Source: Amanita rubescens (Eukaryota > Basidiomycota > Agaricomycetes > Agaricales > Amanitaceae). From it: a stretch of DNA of 64,000 nucleotides. The stretch is from assembly GCA_015039365.1 (NCBI GenBank), contig WION01000151.1, forward strand, positions 57,562-121,561, read 5' to 3'. Below are positions 35,035-45,155 of the stretch, piece by piece; the first letter of the stretch is position 1, and each line of letters starts with the position of its first letter. A model generated the notes under the pieces. It made no database searches. It worked only from the letters and a program-made list of their open reading frames with translations, and was not told where the DNA came from. The position numbers and the translations under genes are program-made.

Positions 35035-35796
35035 CTACGATGGTTTATATCTACAGGTACCGCTGTGGCGCGTCGCTGTGCTAGGCGCCGCGGCACTATA
35101 ATCGCAGCCGCGATCTTTATGCTCGCAAGCATGAGGCCGAAGACCCTCGTGTCCGTTGAGGTGGTATTGAAGATTATGCGCTGATGTGAAATCGGCACCG
35201 CAGGTTTCACAGTAGAATGCAGCTGATCTTATCCTCCGCCTTCTCGCCGCCTGGCGAACAGCGTTGATTTCAACGTTGTTCTGGATCATCGGAGCAACAG
35301 CTTGCATACTGGTTTGGAGAGTCGGCCAGCTCGCGAACGACACAGTGGTATCGCCTGCGCTAGTCGAATACGGGGGCGGAGGGGGGTTTCCCAGGTTAGC
35401 AGGGTCGATGGTGTGGTAGCCTAGCTGGGCTGGTGCGACGCTGCCCGGATTAAAGCCATCTCCAAATGTCCCAGGAAAAGGCTGGGAATTCGGATTTTGT
35501 GGGTCAACGTAATACCCATTTGCGGCTAGCATGGCACTAGGCTGCAAATTTGTTGTCGACTGCGGGTGGAGAGTCATCTGGGATTCTAGTGGCGAATTGA
35601 TTAAGTAGGGAAATAATAGAGGGTAACAGTGACACTTGCCAGAGAAGTTGTCGGACCCCGAATCAATATTCGACGCCATGTCGACCGCCTCTTCGCCCAT
35701 TGACAGTGCCTCGGGCCCGGTAAGAAATTCGCCTCCAATGAGGAGGGGGGTATGCAGGGGGCAAACTCCTGAGCTGCAAAAACATGGGTAGTTCAT
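35035..35796 (-). CDS. C2H2/C2HC zinc-finger protein, family member E, intronless (253 aa)
   Basis: A single open frame from MNYPCFCSSGVCPLH to RHSGTCRYKPS and stop. Finger 1 reads YCETCGADFTSAHNLQYHLN then GH (C-x2-C-x12-H-x3-H). It is continuous with finger 2, HACEHKDRGCDYSAAAPSTA then TRHSGTC (C-x6-C-x12-H-x3-C). In all other members carrying both fingers (A, B, C, D, F, H) an intron of about 50 bp splits finger 1 between the Q and Y positions; here it is missing without a scar. At the position of intron 1 the donor is GCAAGT rather than GTGAGT, and the intron sequence reads through in frame, so it is either a GC-AG intron or has become coding. All finger ligands are intact. Confidence 0.75.
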   Translation of the reverse strand: MNYPCFCSSGVCPLHTPLLIGGEFLTGPEALSMGEEAVDMASNIDSGSDNFSGKCHCYPLLFPYLINSPLESQMTLHPQSTTNLQPSAMLAANGYYVDPQNPNSQPFPGTFGDGFNPGSVAPAQLGYHTIDPANLGNPPPPPYSTSAGDTTVSFASWPTLQTSMQAVAPMIQNNVEINAVRQAARRRRIRSAAFYCETCGADFTSAHNLQYHLNGHEGLRPHACEHKDRGCDYSAAAPSTATRHSGTCRYKPS

Positions 35797-37073
35797 GTTG
35801 CGCACCAGGACGAGTACGAGGAACAAACGTAAGAGTGGCAAGGGGAACTTGGCTTTATGTGTCCCAGCCAAGTGCTGTAGGCAAGGCCAACAGCAAAAGA
35901 TGTTAAGGATGCCACCATACTAGCTGTGTAACAGCAGAATAGCAGAAGTAGAACGACTCGAGACCGTACGTGAATCGGCGCGGAAGATGACATGTTTACT
36001 AATATAAGCTGACGACTTATACTTACTCATCTGTATTAGGTCAGCAACGGAGACTACGTTGAAGTTGCCATCTCCTGATTCCTGAAGACGCGAAGTTCGA
36101 TCCCTCTGACGTGGCCGCGTTCCTTCACCATCGCTGATGGTCAACTTTTGCCATCGTTACCTGCCTCTTACGGTGTCGGTGGCACGCCTTCATCCGAACG
36201 ATCACTTGCCAACAGTCAACTTTGTGCGTCGGTATCAACCTGAAGCTGCTCGGACCATCGATACTCTGGGGCTTTTTTCCCTGTCATGTCTTGCGTTGAT
36301 GGTTGTCGATCCGTCAGCAGGCACCAACTCGCGCCAACCTTGTTGTTCAAGATTATGAAGTCTTTCCCAAGTCTAGACTCGACTAAAGAGACTGAACCAA
36401 CTCCTCTCAGCCGTTCGACAGGACAAGCTTATCTTCCCACAGGTCCTGCTTTTTCCTGGACTTGGGCATCCATCAAAGCCTAGATCTGGTCACCAGCACA
36501 ACACACCTTCGAAACTCAGATGCAGCGAGGAGCGCGTTTAGCTACGAACAAGTACCCAGGAGAAAAGAGCAATGATCATTCTGCTACTAAATAAAACCCT
36601 TGCCACACGTTCTTCCTTGATTCAAGTAGAATAGCTTCCCTATTGCCTCAGCGTCCGCAGGACTGTCTTTTTGCTTTTCCGTGCGCAGCCAAGTCAGGAG
36701 CTGACTTCCCCAACCGACTGGCTGATCGCGTACTTGAAGCGGAACCCACTTAAACATGAAACGCACAGCAGCGTTGGTGCGTCTTTGGCACTATTCGATG
36801 CGCCAATGACCTCCTACGCACTTGATAACGCTGGCCCTCGAAACATCTATTTTGGCTTGCCTTTCCTCGATACCCCCCTTCTGCCTCCAGTACTCGCATG
36901 GCAAGGCTAGTAGGGGTAGTGCTCAACAACTCTTGCTTTACGAAGCGTGCCGCAGCCCAAAAGGTCTAGAACTCTCAGAGAGTATTTTTAGAATGATCAG
37001 CGCTGTCGCCATCACGTGACCCAACCTATGAAAGCGCGCTCCCCAACTTCCCCTTCTTTTGTCGCTCCCCACC
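35797..37073. other. Intergenic, no gene recognised
   Basis: Between zinc-finger gene E (minus) and the 244-aa gene (plus), so promoters of both probably lie here. A frame at 36671-36910 has no recognisable content. GATTATGAAGTCTTTCCCAAG-like words near 36351 recall 34566-34590, again indicating old repeats. Confidence 0.3.
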
Positions 37074-38014
37074 ATGTCGCGCAGTCATCGCAAGAGAGAT
37101 ATTCAGCGTGAGCTTGAGAAACTGGGAGCGAAATTGGACCGTCTGATTGGTAAGTTGATAGATTCTGAATAATTATACTTCTCCGTCATGCTTTATTTGG
37201 CAGAGCGCGAAAAACGACGAAAGCGGGCTCGGAGCTTGAAGTCGGATCGCCGACGCGAGCCTATTCTACGACCAGCTGGGAGATCTGGCCGTGACTGGAA
37301 CCTGTGTGAGCGGATGGGGCTGATACGCAGAAAACGAACATATAACGAGATCAGGGTATGTATATGCGCATACATTTATGTCGCAGAGTCTTAAGCTGTC
37401 GTATATAATCAGGCAAGTGTCCAACATCATGTTAGAATGACACTCGACACGACGATGCGCATCAGTGCTCAAGAGGATCTGGCCGTCTGCAAAGTTATCA
37501 GATATGTAAGTAACAATTATATCTCAATTCAGTTTTACCTACCCCATCAAAGGTTGTGAAGGAATTCCCGGAGCTGAAAATCTTCCACAATGGTTGGCCG
37601 ATACGACAATTGATTCGACAATATCTTTCGAATCGCGTCTCGTATGAAAAGAAACTTCAAGAGGAGATGGCCGCTGAAGAACGCCGTGAACGTGGATACT
37701 CCTATGGGAATGAGAGGCCCCGGAGGCTTGTTAATTGTGAGTTGTCTTGGTAACTTTTTGCTTTCACGTTAAGTATTCGTCCAGATGCATATTACAGCCC
37801 CTCAGAAAGGAGCGCCGAAACTTCTGACGAGGAGAGCAGCAGCGATCATGATGCAGCGCCTACTAGGAAGTCAAACATGACTGAATTGTACCGAGTATCA
37901 CAAAGTGAGCGAAAAGTTCGCCAGCCACGGGCGACAAGGGAGAAAGGAACGAGACGCACGGAGGAAGGAACTGGACGCGCAAAGAGGCAGGTAAAGGAGG
38001 AGGAGGGAGGCTGA
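37074..38014 (+). CDS. Basic protein of unknown function, 244 aa; intact member of a local family
   Basis: Five exons fit exactly: 37074-37149, 37204-37355, 37413-37505, 37553-37736 and 37785-38014 (735 nt). It begins MSRSHRKRDIQRELEKLGAK, followed by a coiled-coil-like and very basic segment (ERRKRARSLKSDRRREP type). Next is DWNLCERMGLIRRKRTYNEI, then FPELKIFHNGWPIRQLIRQY and LSNRVSYEKKLQEEMAAEER. It ends in an acidic Ser/Glu run (SAETSDEESSSDHD) and a basic tail. No signal peptide or membrane segment; a nuclear location is plausible. Broken relatives at 43.4-45.2 and 48.7-49.1 kb continue into longer Glu/Arg-rich tails, so this copy may end early. I do not recognise the family. Confidence 0.65.
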
Positions 38015-38154
38015 CAAAAGGTGCAATGTAATAAACCAGAGGGAATATCGCAAATGAATTCAACTCCTAGCGAAAAAAAGCATAAGGAATGGTACAGGGT
38101 ATGTAAGCATAGTAAGGGATAGGTGAAGTATAGGTAAGTCGTGGTTACAACGGT

Positions 38155-39002
38155 CTACGGTCTGTATCTGCAGGTACCGCTGTGGCGCCTCGCGGTGCTA
38201 CGTGCCGTTGCGGTGTAATCGCAGCCCCGATTTCTGTGCTCGCAATGATAAGGTCGAAGACCAAAGTGGGAATTGCGGTGGTCTAGACGAGTTTCAATGT
38301 CAGTCGGGAGAAGAGTGATCAATTAAAAAGTACAACATCGGAGGTTGTGCGCCGCTGTGAAGTCACGATCGCAAATGTCACAGCGGTGCTCAGCTGCCCT
38401 CATTCGCCTCCTGTTCGATGCCTGGCGGCCAGCGCTGATTCCAATGTGTTGACTCATCAGAAAAATATGCATCCCGGTGTTCGAAGTCGGCAATTCATAT
38501 GGTTTGGTCATGTTCGAGAGCAACGTTTCGTCCGTGCCGGCTGACGGAAAGGGGTTTCCGGGGTTGTCGACGTTGATGATCAACTGGCCTAGCTGGTCCA
38601 GCGCTACATTGCCTACATATTTGGGGTTAAAACTATCATGAAATGTCTCGGACAAGTTCTCACCGGATGCAAGCGCGCAGAAGATGGATTCTTCGTCGGG
38701 CTGTGGGTTACGCGAATACGAATGCGGCACGCTTGCAGTTAGCGTAGCACTAAAATCTGTTGTGGAACCGCCCCAGTTGAGTCTCGTCGAGGATTCGTAG
38801 TCTAGTGACGACTCGATTAAGCAGGGATTTCGAATAATAACAAACACTCACCAACTAATCTCCAATCGATATTTGACATTCCACCTACCGCATCTTGGCT
38901 CATTGATTGAACCTCTTCTGTAAGAAAAGTACCTTCCGTGGAAAAGCTTAGTCGAGGATGCACGACGCAATTTCCTGCGTCGCAAGAACAAAGGTGATTC
39001 AT
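38155..39002 (-). CDS. C2H2/C2HC zinc-finger protein, family member F
   Basis: Exon 1 starts at MNHLCSCDAGNCVVH and ends WRLVG at GTGAGT; intron 1 ends CACTAG and joins in frame to DYESSTRLNWGGS. Exon 2 carries the linker GENLSETFHDSFNPKYVGNV and ends with HRCDICDRDFTAAHNLR. Intron 2 uses a GTTGTA donor and a GTCTAG acceptor, and exon 3 adds HRNSHFGLRPYHCEHRNRGC then DYTATARSTARRHSGTC, stopping at 38155. All finger ligands and the N-terminal CxCxxxxCxxH head are intact. It is the closest relative of the disabled gene D and of the split gene G. Confidence 0.75.
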
Positions 39003-39576
39003 TCTGCGTACCAGGCCTGGTATGGGCGGGTGAACGCAGAACGGCGAACGTCTCCGCGCCATCTGACTACCTCGATTTTTGTCCCAAGGAATGTATGAGT
39101 AACAGAAGTAGATATCAAGGCTTGAACAGGTTGCTATGAGCACCAAACAGGTTCAAGTTCTTAAGAATGGAGTATACCTGAACTCTTAAGTTGTGGATCA
39201 AAAGTTCGTCGCGATAATGGAGGGGTTATATACGAGGCTTGACGTACCTCATTCTTTTTTCGGGGTAACGACATCGGTGGAATCATAGATGCTACTCCAA
39301 ATCGAGAAAAATATAGGATCCTGTGCATTCTGGGAGTACGGGATAGAAAGCCAAGTTCATCCCGTCGACTAGGCTGTGCAAATTCCTCTGCGTTCCGGTT
39401 CCACGTGACCGGCAGACAGCTGGGAACTTAACCGAAATGGAAATAAAAACCCTTTGGCTGAGTAACTTACTCCATCAATGAAGTGAATTAGGACGCAAAT
39501 CTTTCGATATCATGATTATAGCTGTGAGGTACGCGCCTTTTCTTGCTGTGGGTGGCCTGAAAACGGCCTGGTCTTA
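39003..39576. other. Upstream region of gene F, no gene recognised
   Basis: Part of it (about 39260-39460) recurs at 42540-42720: ACATCGGTGGAATCAT, ATGCTACTCCAAATCGAGAA, ATAGGATCCTG and GTCGACTAGGCTGTGCAAAT are shared. This upstream segment therefore belonged to both F and the split copy G before duplication. Confidence 0.45.
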
Positions 39577-39663
39577 CATTTTGGGGTTAAAACTATCATG
39601 AAATATCTCGGTAAAGCTCTCATCGGATGCAAGCGCGCCGAAGGATTCTTCACCGAGCTGTGG
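39577..39663 (-). pseudogene. Zinc-finger family member G, 3' fragment beside the LTR element
   Basis: Encodes the linker segment corresponding to GEESFGALASDESFTEIFHD then SFNPKM, aligned to F and D, then ends. The finger exons are absent. The coding sequence is interrupted at CACAGCTCGGTGAAG...ATTAA by the LTR element and resumes at 42229. Confidence 0.7.
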
Positions 39664-39668
39664 ATTAA
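39664..39668. repeat. Target-site duplication, left (ATTAA)
   Basis: Five bases directly outside the left LTR, identical to 42229-42233. Confidence 0.9.
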
Positions 39669-39856
39669 TGTAAACCCTTTGTGGACTCAAAGGGGAATCA
39701 CTCGAGACGGAACAGGACCAGAGCGTGTTAAGAGAGAACGAGTACCTAGGTACGATGATAAGGAGAAGGAAAGGAAAGAATATCGAAGTGTATGAACTAT
39801 CCGAATATATGTATGTTGATTGATTGTAGTTGTTTGTTAGTAATCGTATGATTACA
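39669..39856 (-). repeat. LTR (3' LTR of the minus-strand element)
   Basis: 188 bp; plus-strand ends TGTAAACCC...TGATTACA. Differs from the other LTR only at the CTCGAG/CTTGAG position. Confidence 0.92.
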
Positions 39857-39985
39857 CCCTCCCCCACCGTGAAAAAGAAAGAAGGATACGTAAAAGTGCT
39901 TACACGGGTGCGTTAAAAAACCCTCGTAAGGGAAAAAGCTACCGGTGGCGGGCGAAAGGATAAGGTAAAAAAAATCCTAATGCCG

Positions 39986-41962
39986 TGATTGTCGCAACCA
40001 TATATCGAGCGCTTCATTCTGTTGTAGCAGCGAGCCGGAAAGCCAGCGGTCTTCGGAAGGTGGCTGGTCTTTGAAACGAACCAAATATTGCATACCACGG
40101 CCGCGCCGACGTTCGTCGATAATTGCTTCCACCGGGAATTCTTCTACGCCATCAATAATAATAGGGTCTGGCCATTCTTTAGTTCGTCCTGGGAAAAGAG
40201 AAGAATCAGATTCGTAATAAGGTAATAATTGGGAAACGTGAAATGTGGGGAAGATGGTTGAGTTGGGTAAATCTAGAGTATAAGTTGAGAATTCGGGGTG
40301 AGCTGCTGTAATCTTGTAAGGGCCATCGAAACGCGGCATTAGTTTAGCAACACGTTTCTTGCCTTTCGCCTTGTACTCGCGACGGTGATTATGGGTGGAG
40401 AGCCAGACACGGTCGCCGACATCAAAGACGGGGCGGAAGGGACGGTGTGAATTTGCAGCCGTTGCTTGGGCCACCTTTGCAGTTAACAAGTTATCTTGTG
40501 CCTTCAGAACGTCAACTTCCAGTTCTTTGAGTATTAGGATAGCCTCCTTTGTATCAAGGTCAGCTGTTGAGAAGGGTTCGGTGATGACCGGTGGTATGAG
40601 GCGCGGTGAGCGTCCCATCTTCAGATGAAAGCCGCTGAATCCCGTAGAAGACGATGTCGCCCAGTCAATGACGTCCGACTCTTCGTCGTCGATTACAGCA
40701 GCAACAGTGTCAAGTCCCGGAGAGGAAGGTGCAGAGGTGATTGCTGCAATTTTGGATGTGGAGCCTGTACGCGCAGTAGCTGTCGATGGTTCTTGGACTC
40801 TTTTGGCCCGAATAGCCATGTCGACCGTGAGCGTGCGGTAATCTTTAGCAGCCGGATAGCCATTTGGGCATGAAGATGATTGGTGTTTGACAAAGAACCG
40901 GCGGCACTTATAACAACCTTCATTTTCCGCGAGCAGTGAGCGCTCGGTAGTCGTTAGGGGCGGTACACGGTCAGTCCTTCTGGCCGACGTGGCGGAGGAG
41001 GTATTGGCAGAATTTGTACTAGGAGCAAAAGGCCTGGAACGCTTAGCGGATCGACTAGCCGCTTCATCGGCAACTTCACGTGCACGTTTGATATCGTTCT
41101 GGTAAACATTGACAATGTCCTTAATGTCGTTCATCCAAGCCAGGGTAGATGTCTTTGATATTTCGAGGCCAGAACGTCGACTAATGCGCAGGCGGTTTTC
41201 GATATCGAGAGGGAGACGCGATTCTAAGATGTCGATGAGATTTGCATCAGCAAATCTTTTGTTTGCTGTCAATAACCGGTTCTTGTTCGTAATCTCAGTG
41301 GCCCAATTCCAAAAGTTATATGGCGGTTTCAGCTCGCAGTAAAGGATTTCCCGTCGGATTTTATCCTCCCAGTCTGTGTCCAGGTAGCGGTCCCGGATTT
41401 CGTTGATGAAAGCGGCAAAAGATAACGATTTGAGGCGCTCGCGGTCAGAATTAATCCAGTCACGCATGTGTCCGTCACGTATGGACGCCATGGCCAACGG
41501 AACTTGTTTTTCTGCAGCGATGTCCTTTATGCCAAAATAGTCCAAACAGCCGAGTTCGAAACGAGAAGCAATATCCGGCGTTAGCCTACCCTCGGTCAGG
41601 ATGGGGAGTTTCGACGGGTTGCTGTGTTCTAACGAGGCGTGTTCTGATCGTGTAGACATTACAACCCTGATCGATGACGATGAAGACGATGAAGACGGTG
41701 GTGACGATGGAGGCGGTGGCGAGGGCAGTTTATTGCCCTCCAAAAACGGTGTAGACGTTGGGTTAAGCGGTTCAGAAGACAAAGAGGAAGAAGCGGTGCT
41801 CGGCGGGAGCAGGGTGCGGTGTGTAGATCCGTCCTTCGGAGTACTGGTGGCTGTATGCGGCGTACTCCGAGTGACAGCGCCTGAGCGAAGTTTGGTAGTT
41901 CCCCGGGAAGACTCGCCCTGCTTTGCCTTGGGCGATTTACGAGAAGATTTAGCTGGCGCCAA
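39986..41962 (-). CDS. Gag-integrase tail-chromodomain fusion protein (661 aa)
   Basis: One uninterrupted frame, ending close to 39977-39986. Residues 1-130 are Ser/Pro-rich; about 130-300 is a Ty3/gypsy Gag region (FELGCLDYFGIKDIAAEKQV, YNFWNWATEITNKNRLL). A variant zinc knuckle CYKCRRFFVKHQSSSC (C-x2-C-x6-H-x4-C) follows near 355. Near residue 438 it switches directly to the integrase C-terminal part (STGFSGFHLKMGRSPRLIPP, then a DVGDRVWLST barrel, PRFDGPYKI). A chromodomain comes last (EFPVEAIIDERRRGRGMQYL then VRFKDQPPSEDRW). About a thousand residues of pol are missing yet the frame is kept. The product could bind RNA, assemble, and recognise histone marks. Confidence 0.88.
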
Positions 41963-42040
41963 AACGTAACAAGGAGACCGGTAGGGACCGGGGATTTCGA
42001 GAGTCGAGAGTCAACGCGCAAGTTGCTGTTCAAAAAAAAG

Positions 42041-42228
42041 TGTAAACCCTTTGTGGACTCAAAGGGGAATCACTTGAGACGGAACAGGACCAGAGCGTGT
42101 TAAGAGAGAACGAGTACCTAGGTACGATGATAAGGAGAAGGAAAGGAAAGAATATCGAAGTGTATGAACTATCCGAATATATGTATGTTGATTGATTGTA
42201 GTTGTTTGTTAGTAATCGTATGATTACA
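42041..42228 (-). repeat. LTR (5' LTR of the minus-strand element)
   Basis: 188 bp, same ends as the left LTR; on the minus strand it begins TGTAATCATACG and ends GGTTTACA. Confidence 0.92.
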
Positions 42229-42520
42229 ATTAACCACATATGGACGCAGCTCGCTTGCAGTTGGGGTAACACTTAAGCTGGAAACTTGGTGTAAATCCGC
42301 CCAAGTTGAACCTAGAATCATGGGCATCACAAGGAACTAGTACACAAGCCATAAAGGGGGGCAAACTCCTGAGCCGCAAAAACATGGGTAATTCATGCTG
42401 CGCACCAGGACGAGTATGAGAGAGTGGCAAGGGAAACTTGGCTTTTTGTGCCCTGGCCAAGTGCTGTAGACAAGGCCAACAGCATTCTGACACCGCCTTT
42501 TTCCCTTTTATCTCCTTATT
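42229..42520 (-). pseudogene. Zinc-finger family member G, 5' fragment beyond the LTR element
   Basis: Begins with the second ATTAA and continues the D/F-like linker (ATGGACGCAGCTCGCTTGCA, CTGGAAACTTGGTGTAAATC). It then jumps to sequence matching the start of gene E (GGGGCAAACTCCTGAG, AAAAACATGGGTA, GCGCACCAGGACGAGTA). It is a mosaic of two family members with the exon 1 Cys region disrupted, so it was probably dead before or soon after the LTR insertion. Confidence 0.65.
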
Positions 42521-43462
42521 AATTGTCATCGTCCTCCCTCGTTCTTTTTTCTAACGACATCGGTGGAATCATTGATGCTACTCCAAATCGAGAAGAATAT
42601 AGGATCCTGGGAGTATGGGATAGAAAGCCAAGTTCGTTCTGTCGACTAGGCTGTGCAAATCCCTTGTGACTTCCGGTTCCACGTGCAGACAGCTTAACCG
42701 AAATGGAAATAAAGTATGTTTAAAGTCTAAACTATATCTAATCCAACTAGGCATTGAGGAAGAAAGGAAGCCAGCTAATTTTATAGGGCGCGCGGCCTCG
42801 CAGCGCGCTGCTTTCTGGCTATCTCTCCTTCCAATTAAGGGTCATTGTTTGTGAAGTCGTGGGATTAGAAACCCTTCTGTCTGCCTTTGTTTTTTTTCAC
42901 TCTTATCTACCTTTCATCTTGGTATACATCATACGTGTCATTTCAATTACTGCGATACATTTCTTATCCGCCCCTTGTCAATTGCGTTGCATGCGCTTCC
43001 TTTCTCACTAACGAAATCCTTCCTCCCACCACCACCAACCTCTAGCGCGACATGGGCTTCTGTTGCGTACCTAGATTCATGGGCATCACAAGGAACTACG
43101 CAAGCCGGATAGGGATAAATGGATTCAACATCATCAACCACAGGGAATAATCCAACAACTAAGTGAAGGAATGAGGAGTGGTTTTGAAAGGTCATAATAA
43201 AGTGAGTTTAAATCACTCTGCCGAATCTGGTGAACCTGACTTCGACGACTCAGATATCGATGAATCAACCCGCGACGGCATTATCGAGCATTGCACCTCA
43301 GCCGTCGAACGCTTCCACCTCTACACATCACTGGCCTCCTACAACCCCATCCTCATGTCCGTCGTGCGAAATCATCTGTCCTCCCTGTGCCACCGCAACC
43401 CTCCTACACCCCTGGACCGAGGACAACCTCCCGTTCCCCTGTCTGTTTTCCCTTTACTCGGA
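42521..43462. other. Repeat-rich intergenic region
   Basis: 42540-42720 repeats the F upstream segment; 42900-43205 repeats 34771-35034. A frame at 43178-43468 (SGEPDFDDSDIDESTRDGII then EHCTSAVERFHLY) looks exon-like but is unassigned. Confidence 0.4.
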
Positions 43463-45155
43463 GTTTGAAGTCTGATCCCCGACGCGAGCTTATTCCATGA
43501 CCAGCTGGGAGATCTGGTCGTGACTGGAACCTGTGTGAACAAATGGGGAGGCTGATACGCAGAAAACGAACATACGATCAGATCAGGGTGCGTATATGGT
43601 AATTCTAAGCTAGCCGAGGGATGAGGCGTGGCGTAGAATGTAGTCTAAGTGTGAGGTAGCGAAGTGGCTGTGCCACGGTCTCCCTTCTCTTTCCTGCCAC
43701 ATCAAGACAGCGAGACCCGACGTGACCGACTCCAGCTCGCTCTCGTGACGCGCCATTAGAGCTCCTCGGTTGCGTTACAGCAGCTTCCGGATCTTTTCGC
43801 GCCCCACCCACCACTCCCTCTCTCAGGTCCGAACTAAGGAAGATAAGCCGCCCTTCAGACGTCTTCCTCCCTTCTTAGTCCGACGCGCTTTTGAAAGGTC
43901 GAAAGGCTGACCTGCTCGGCGCCCACCCGCCCTCACAGCTCGCCTTGCCGACCCCCAGCGTTTCGGGCCGGGAGTCCCTCCCGGGGGCTTCGCCCATCCG
44001 TTTTTAACTCAAAGGCTCACTCAAGTGAAAACTATACCCTTCCCTCTCGTGAACGACCCTTTTCCTTAAAAGACATCTGAGCGTCGAAACGCGTAGATGT
44101 GCATACATTTATGCCGCAGAGTCTTAAACTGTCGTATATAAACAGTCAAGGGTCCAACATCATATTAGAATGATATCGACAAGACGAAGCGCATCAGTGT
44201 TCAAGAGGATCTGGTCGTCTGCAAAGTTATCAGATATGTAAGTAACAATTATATGTCAATTCAGTTTTACTTGCCCCATCGAAGGTTGTGAAAGAATTCC
44301 CGGAGCTGAAGACCTTTCACAACGGTTGGCCGATACGACAATTGATTCGACAATATCTTTCGAATCGCGTCTCGTATGAAAAGAAACTTCAAGAGGGGAT
44401 GGCCGCTGAAGAACGCCATGAACGTGGATACTCCTATGGGAATAAGAGGCTTCGGAGGCTTGTTAATTGTGAGTTGTCTTGGTAACTTTTTGCTTTCACG
44501 TTAAGTATTCGTCCAGATGCATACTACAGCCCCTCAGAAAGGACCGCCGAAACTTCTGACGAGGAGAGCAGCAGCGATCATGATGGAGATGCAGCGCCTA
44601 CTAGGAAGTCAAACATTACTGATTTTACCGAGAACGAAAAGCTCGCCCGCGGGAGAAAGAAAGAGGCGCGCGGAGGAAGGTGGTAAAAGAACGAGAGGCG
44701 CAAAGGAGGCAGGTAAAGGAGGCAGATGCGCGGAGGAGGAAGGTCATGGAGTCCAGCGAGGAGAGAGAGAGCGAGGGAGAATCAATGCCAGAGATGAGAG
44801 TGATGGAGGTGAGAGACGGGATGGAAGAATGGGGCTTGTTCATGGAGCCTTCTGCGCAACGGTCAACCACGTCGAAAACGAACCTTCCTTGTCCTGTACG
44901 TTACAACCTACCTCATTGCTGATGATCTCGCACAGACCACTGACGAACCATACTCTTATGCTTGACAGTGCGGAAGTTGGTTCCGAATGCGACGATGAGG
45001 ATGATGCAGAATACGATGACATTCTTTTCATCGCGCTGAGAAATCACGTCAGGAAACAAACGAATACCGCAATCGGGGACCCGATTCGTCTTGATCATGG
45101 TTTGGGCACAAAATTAAGTTTCCATGTGCTTGTTCAGATGCTTTTCACAGGGTAG
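43463..45155 (+). pseudogene. Second copy of the 244-aa gene family, disrupted
   Basis: Lacks the first exon. It starts within exon 2 (SLKSDPRREL), then carries a 492-bp insertion in the second intron (43599-44090). Exon 3 contains small deletions that shift the frame (44145-44235). Exon 4 (44288-44466) is nearly identical to the intact copy: FPELKTFHNGWPIRQLIRQY. Exon 5 follows at 44514 with extra GD codons. It then continues beyond the end of the intact copy into an Arg/Glu-rich tail (KEREAQRRQVKEADARRRKV, DGMEEWGLFME) and, after a further intron, DDEDDAEYDDILFIALRNHV. The longer tail suggests the ancestral protein was larger than 244 residues. Confidence 0.65.
43599..44090. mobile_element. 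492-bp GC-rich insertion with near-perfect 9-bp flanking repeat
   Basis: Comparison with 37356-37412 shows that everything between GCGTATATG (43590-43598) and GCGTAGATG (44091-44099) is extra. The flanks look like a 9-bp target duplication with one mismatch. The insert has no terminal inverted repeats, no poly(A) tract and no coding frame. It contains nested palindromic GC-rich pieces around 43960-43995 (CGGGCCGGGAGTCCCTCCCG). Class unknown: a SINE-like or truncated LINE-like element is possible. Confidence 0.6.

Larger units (their letters stand above)
39669..42228 (-). mobile_element. Non-autonomous Ty3/gypsy chromovirus derivative, 2560 bp
   Basis: Two 188-bp LTRs with a single mismatch between them (TG...CA ends), the ATTAA target duplication, and a purine tract GGTGGGGGAGGG directly upstream of the 3' LTR on the minus strand (39857-39868). 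Between them lies one long frame. Protease, RT, RNase H and the integrase core are missing, so mobility would depend on a partner element. The priming site after the 5' LTR starts CTTTTTTTTGAACAG and is not an obvious tRNA complement. It was inserted into a zinc-finger pseudogene. Near-identical LTRs imply a recent insertion or recent gene conversion. Confidence 0.92.

Noticed and set aside
36081..36110. GTTCGATCCC-like T-loop suggestive of a tRNA
   Set aside because: Neighbouring bases do not form the T-arm, anticodon arm or acceptor stem. No convincing tRNA seen in the window.
44517..45155. 212-codon plus-strand frame
   Set aside because: Mixes two frames of the disrupted 244-aa family copy; the family-consistent reading is a different frame with an intron near 44900-44970.
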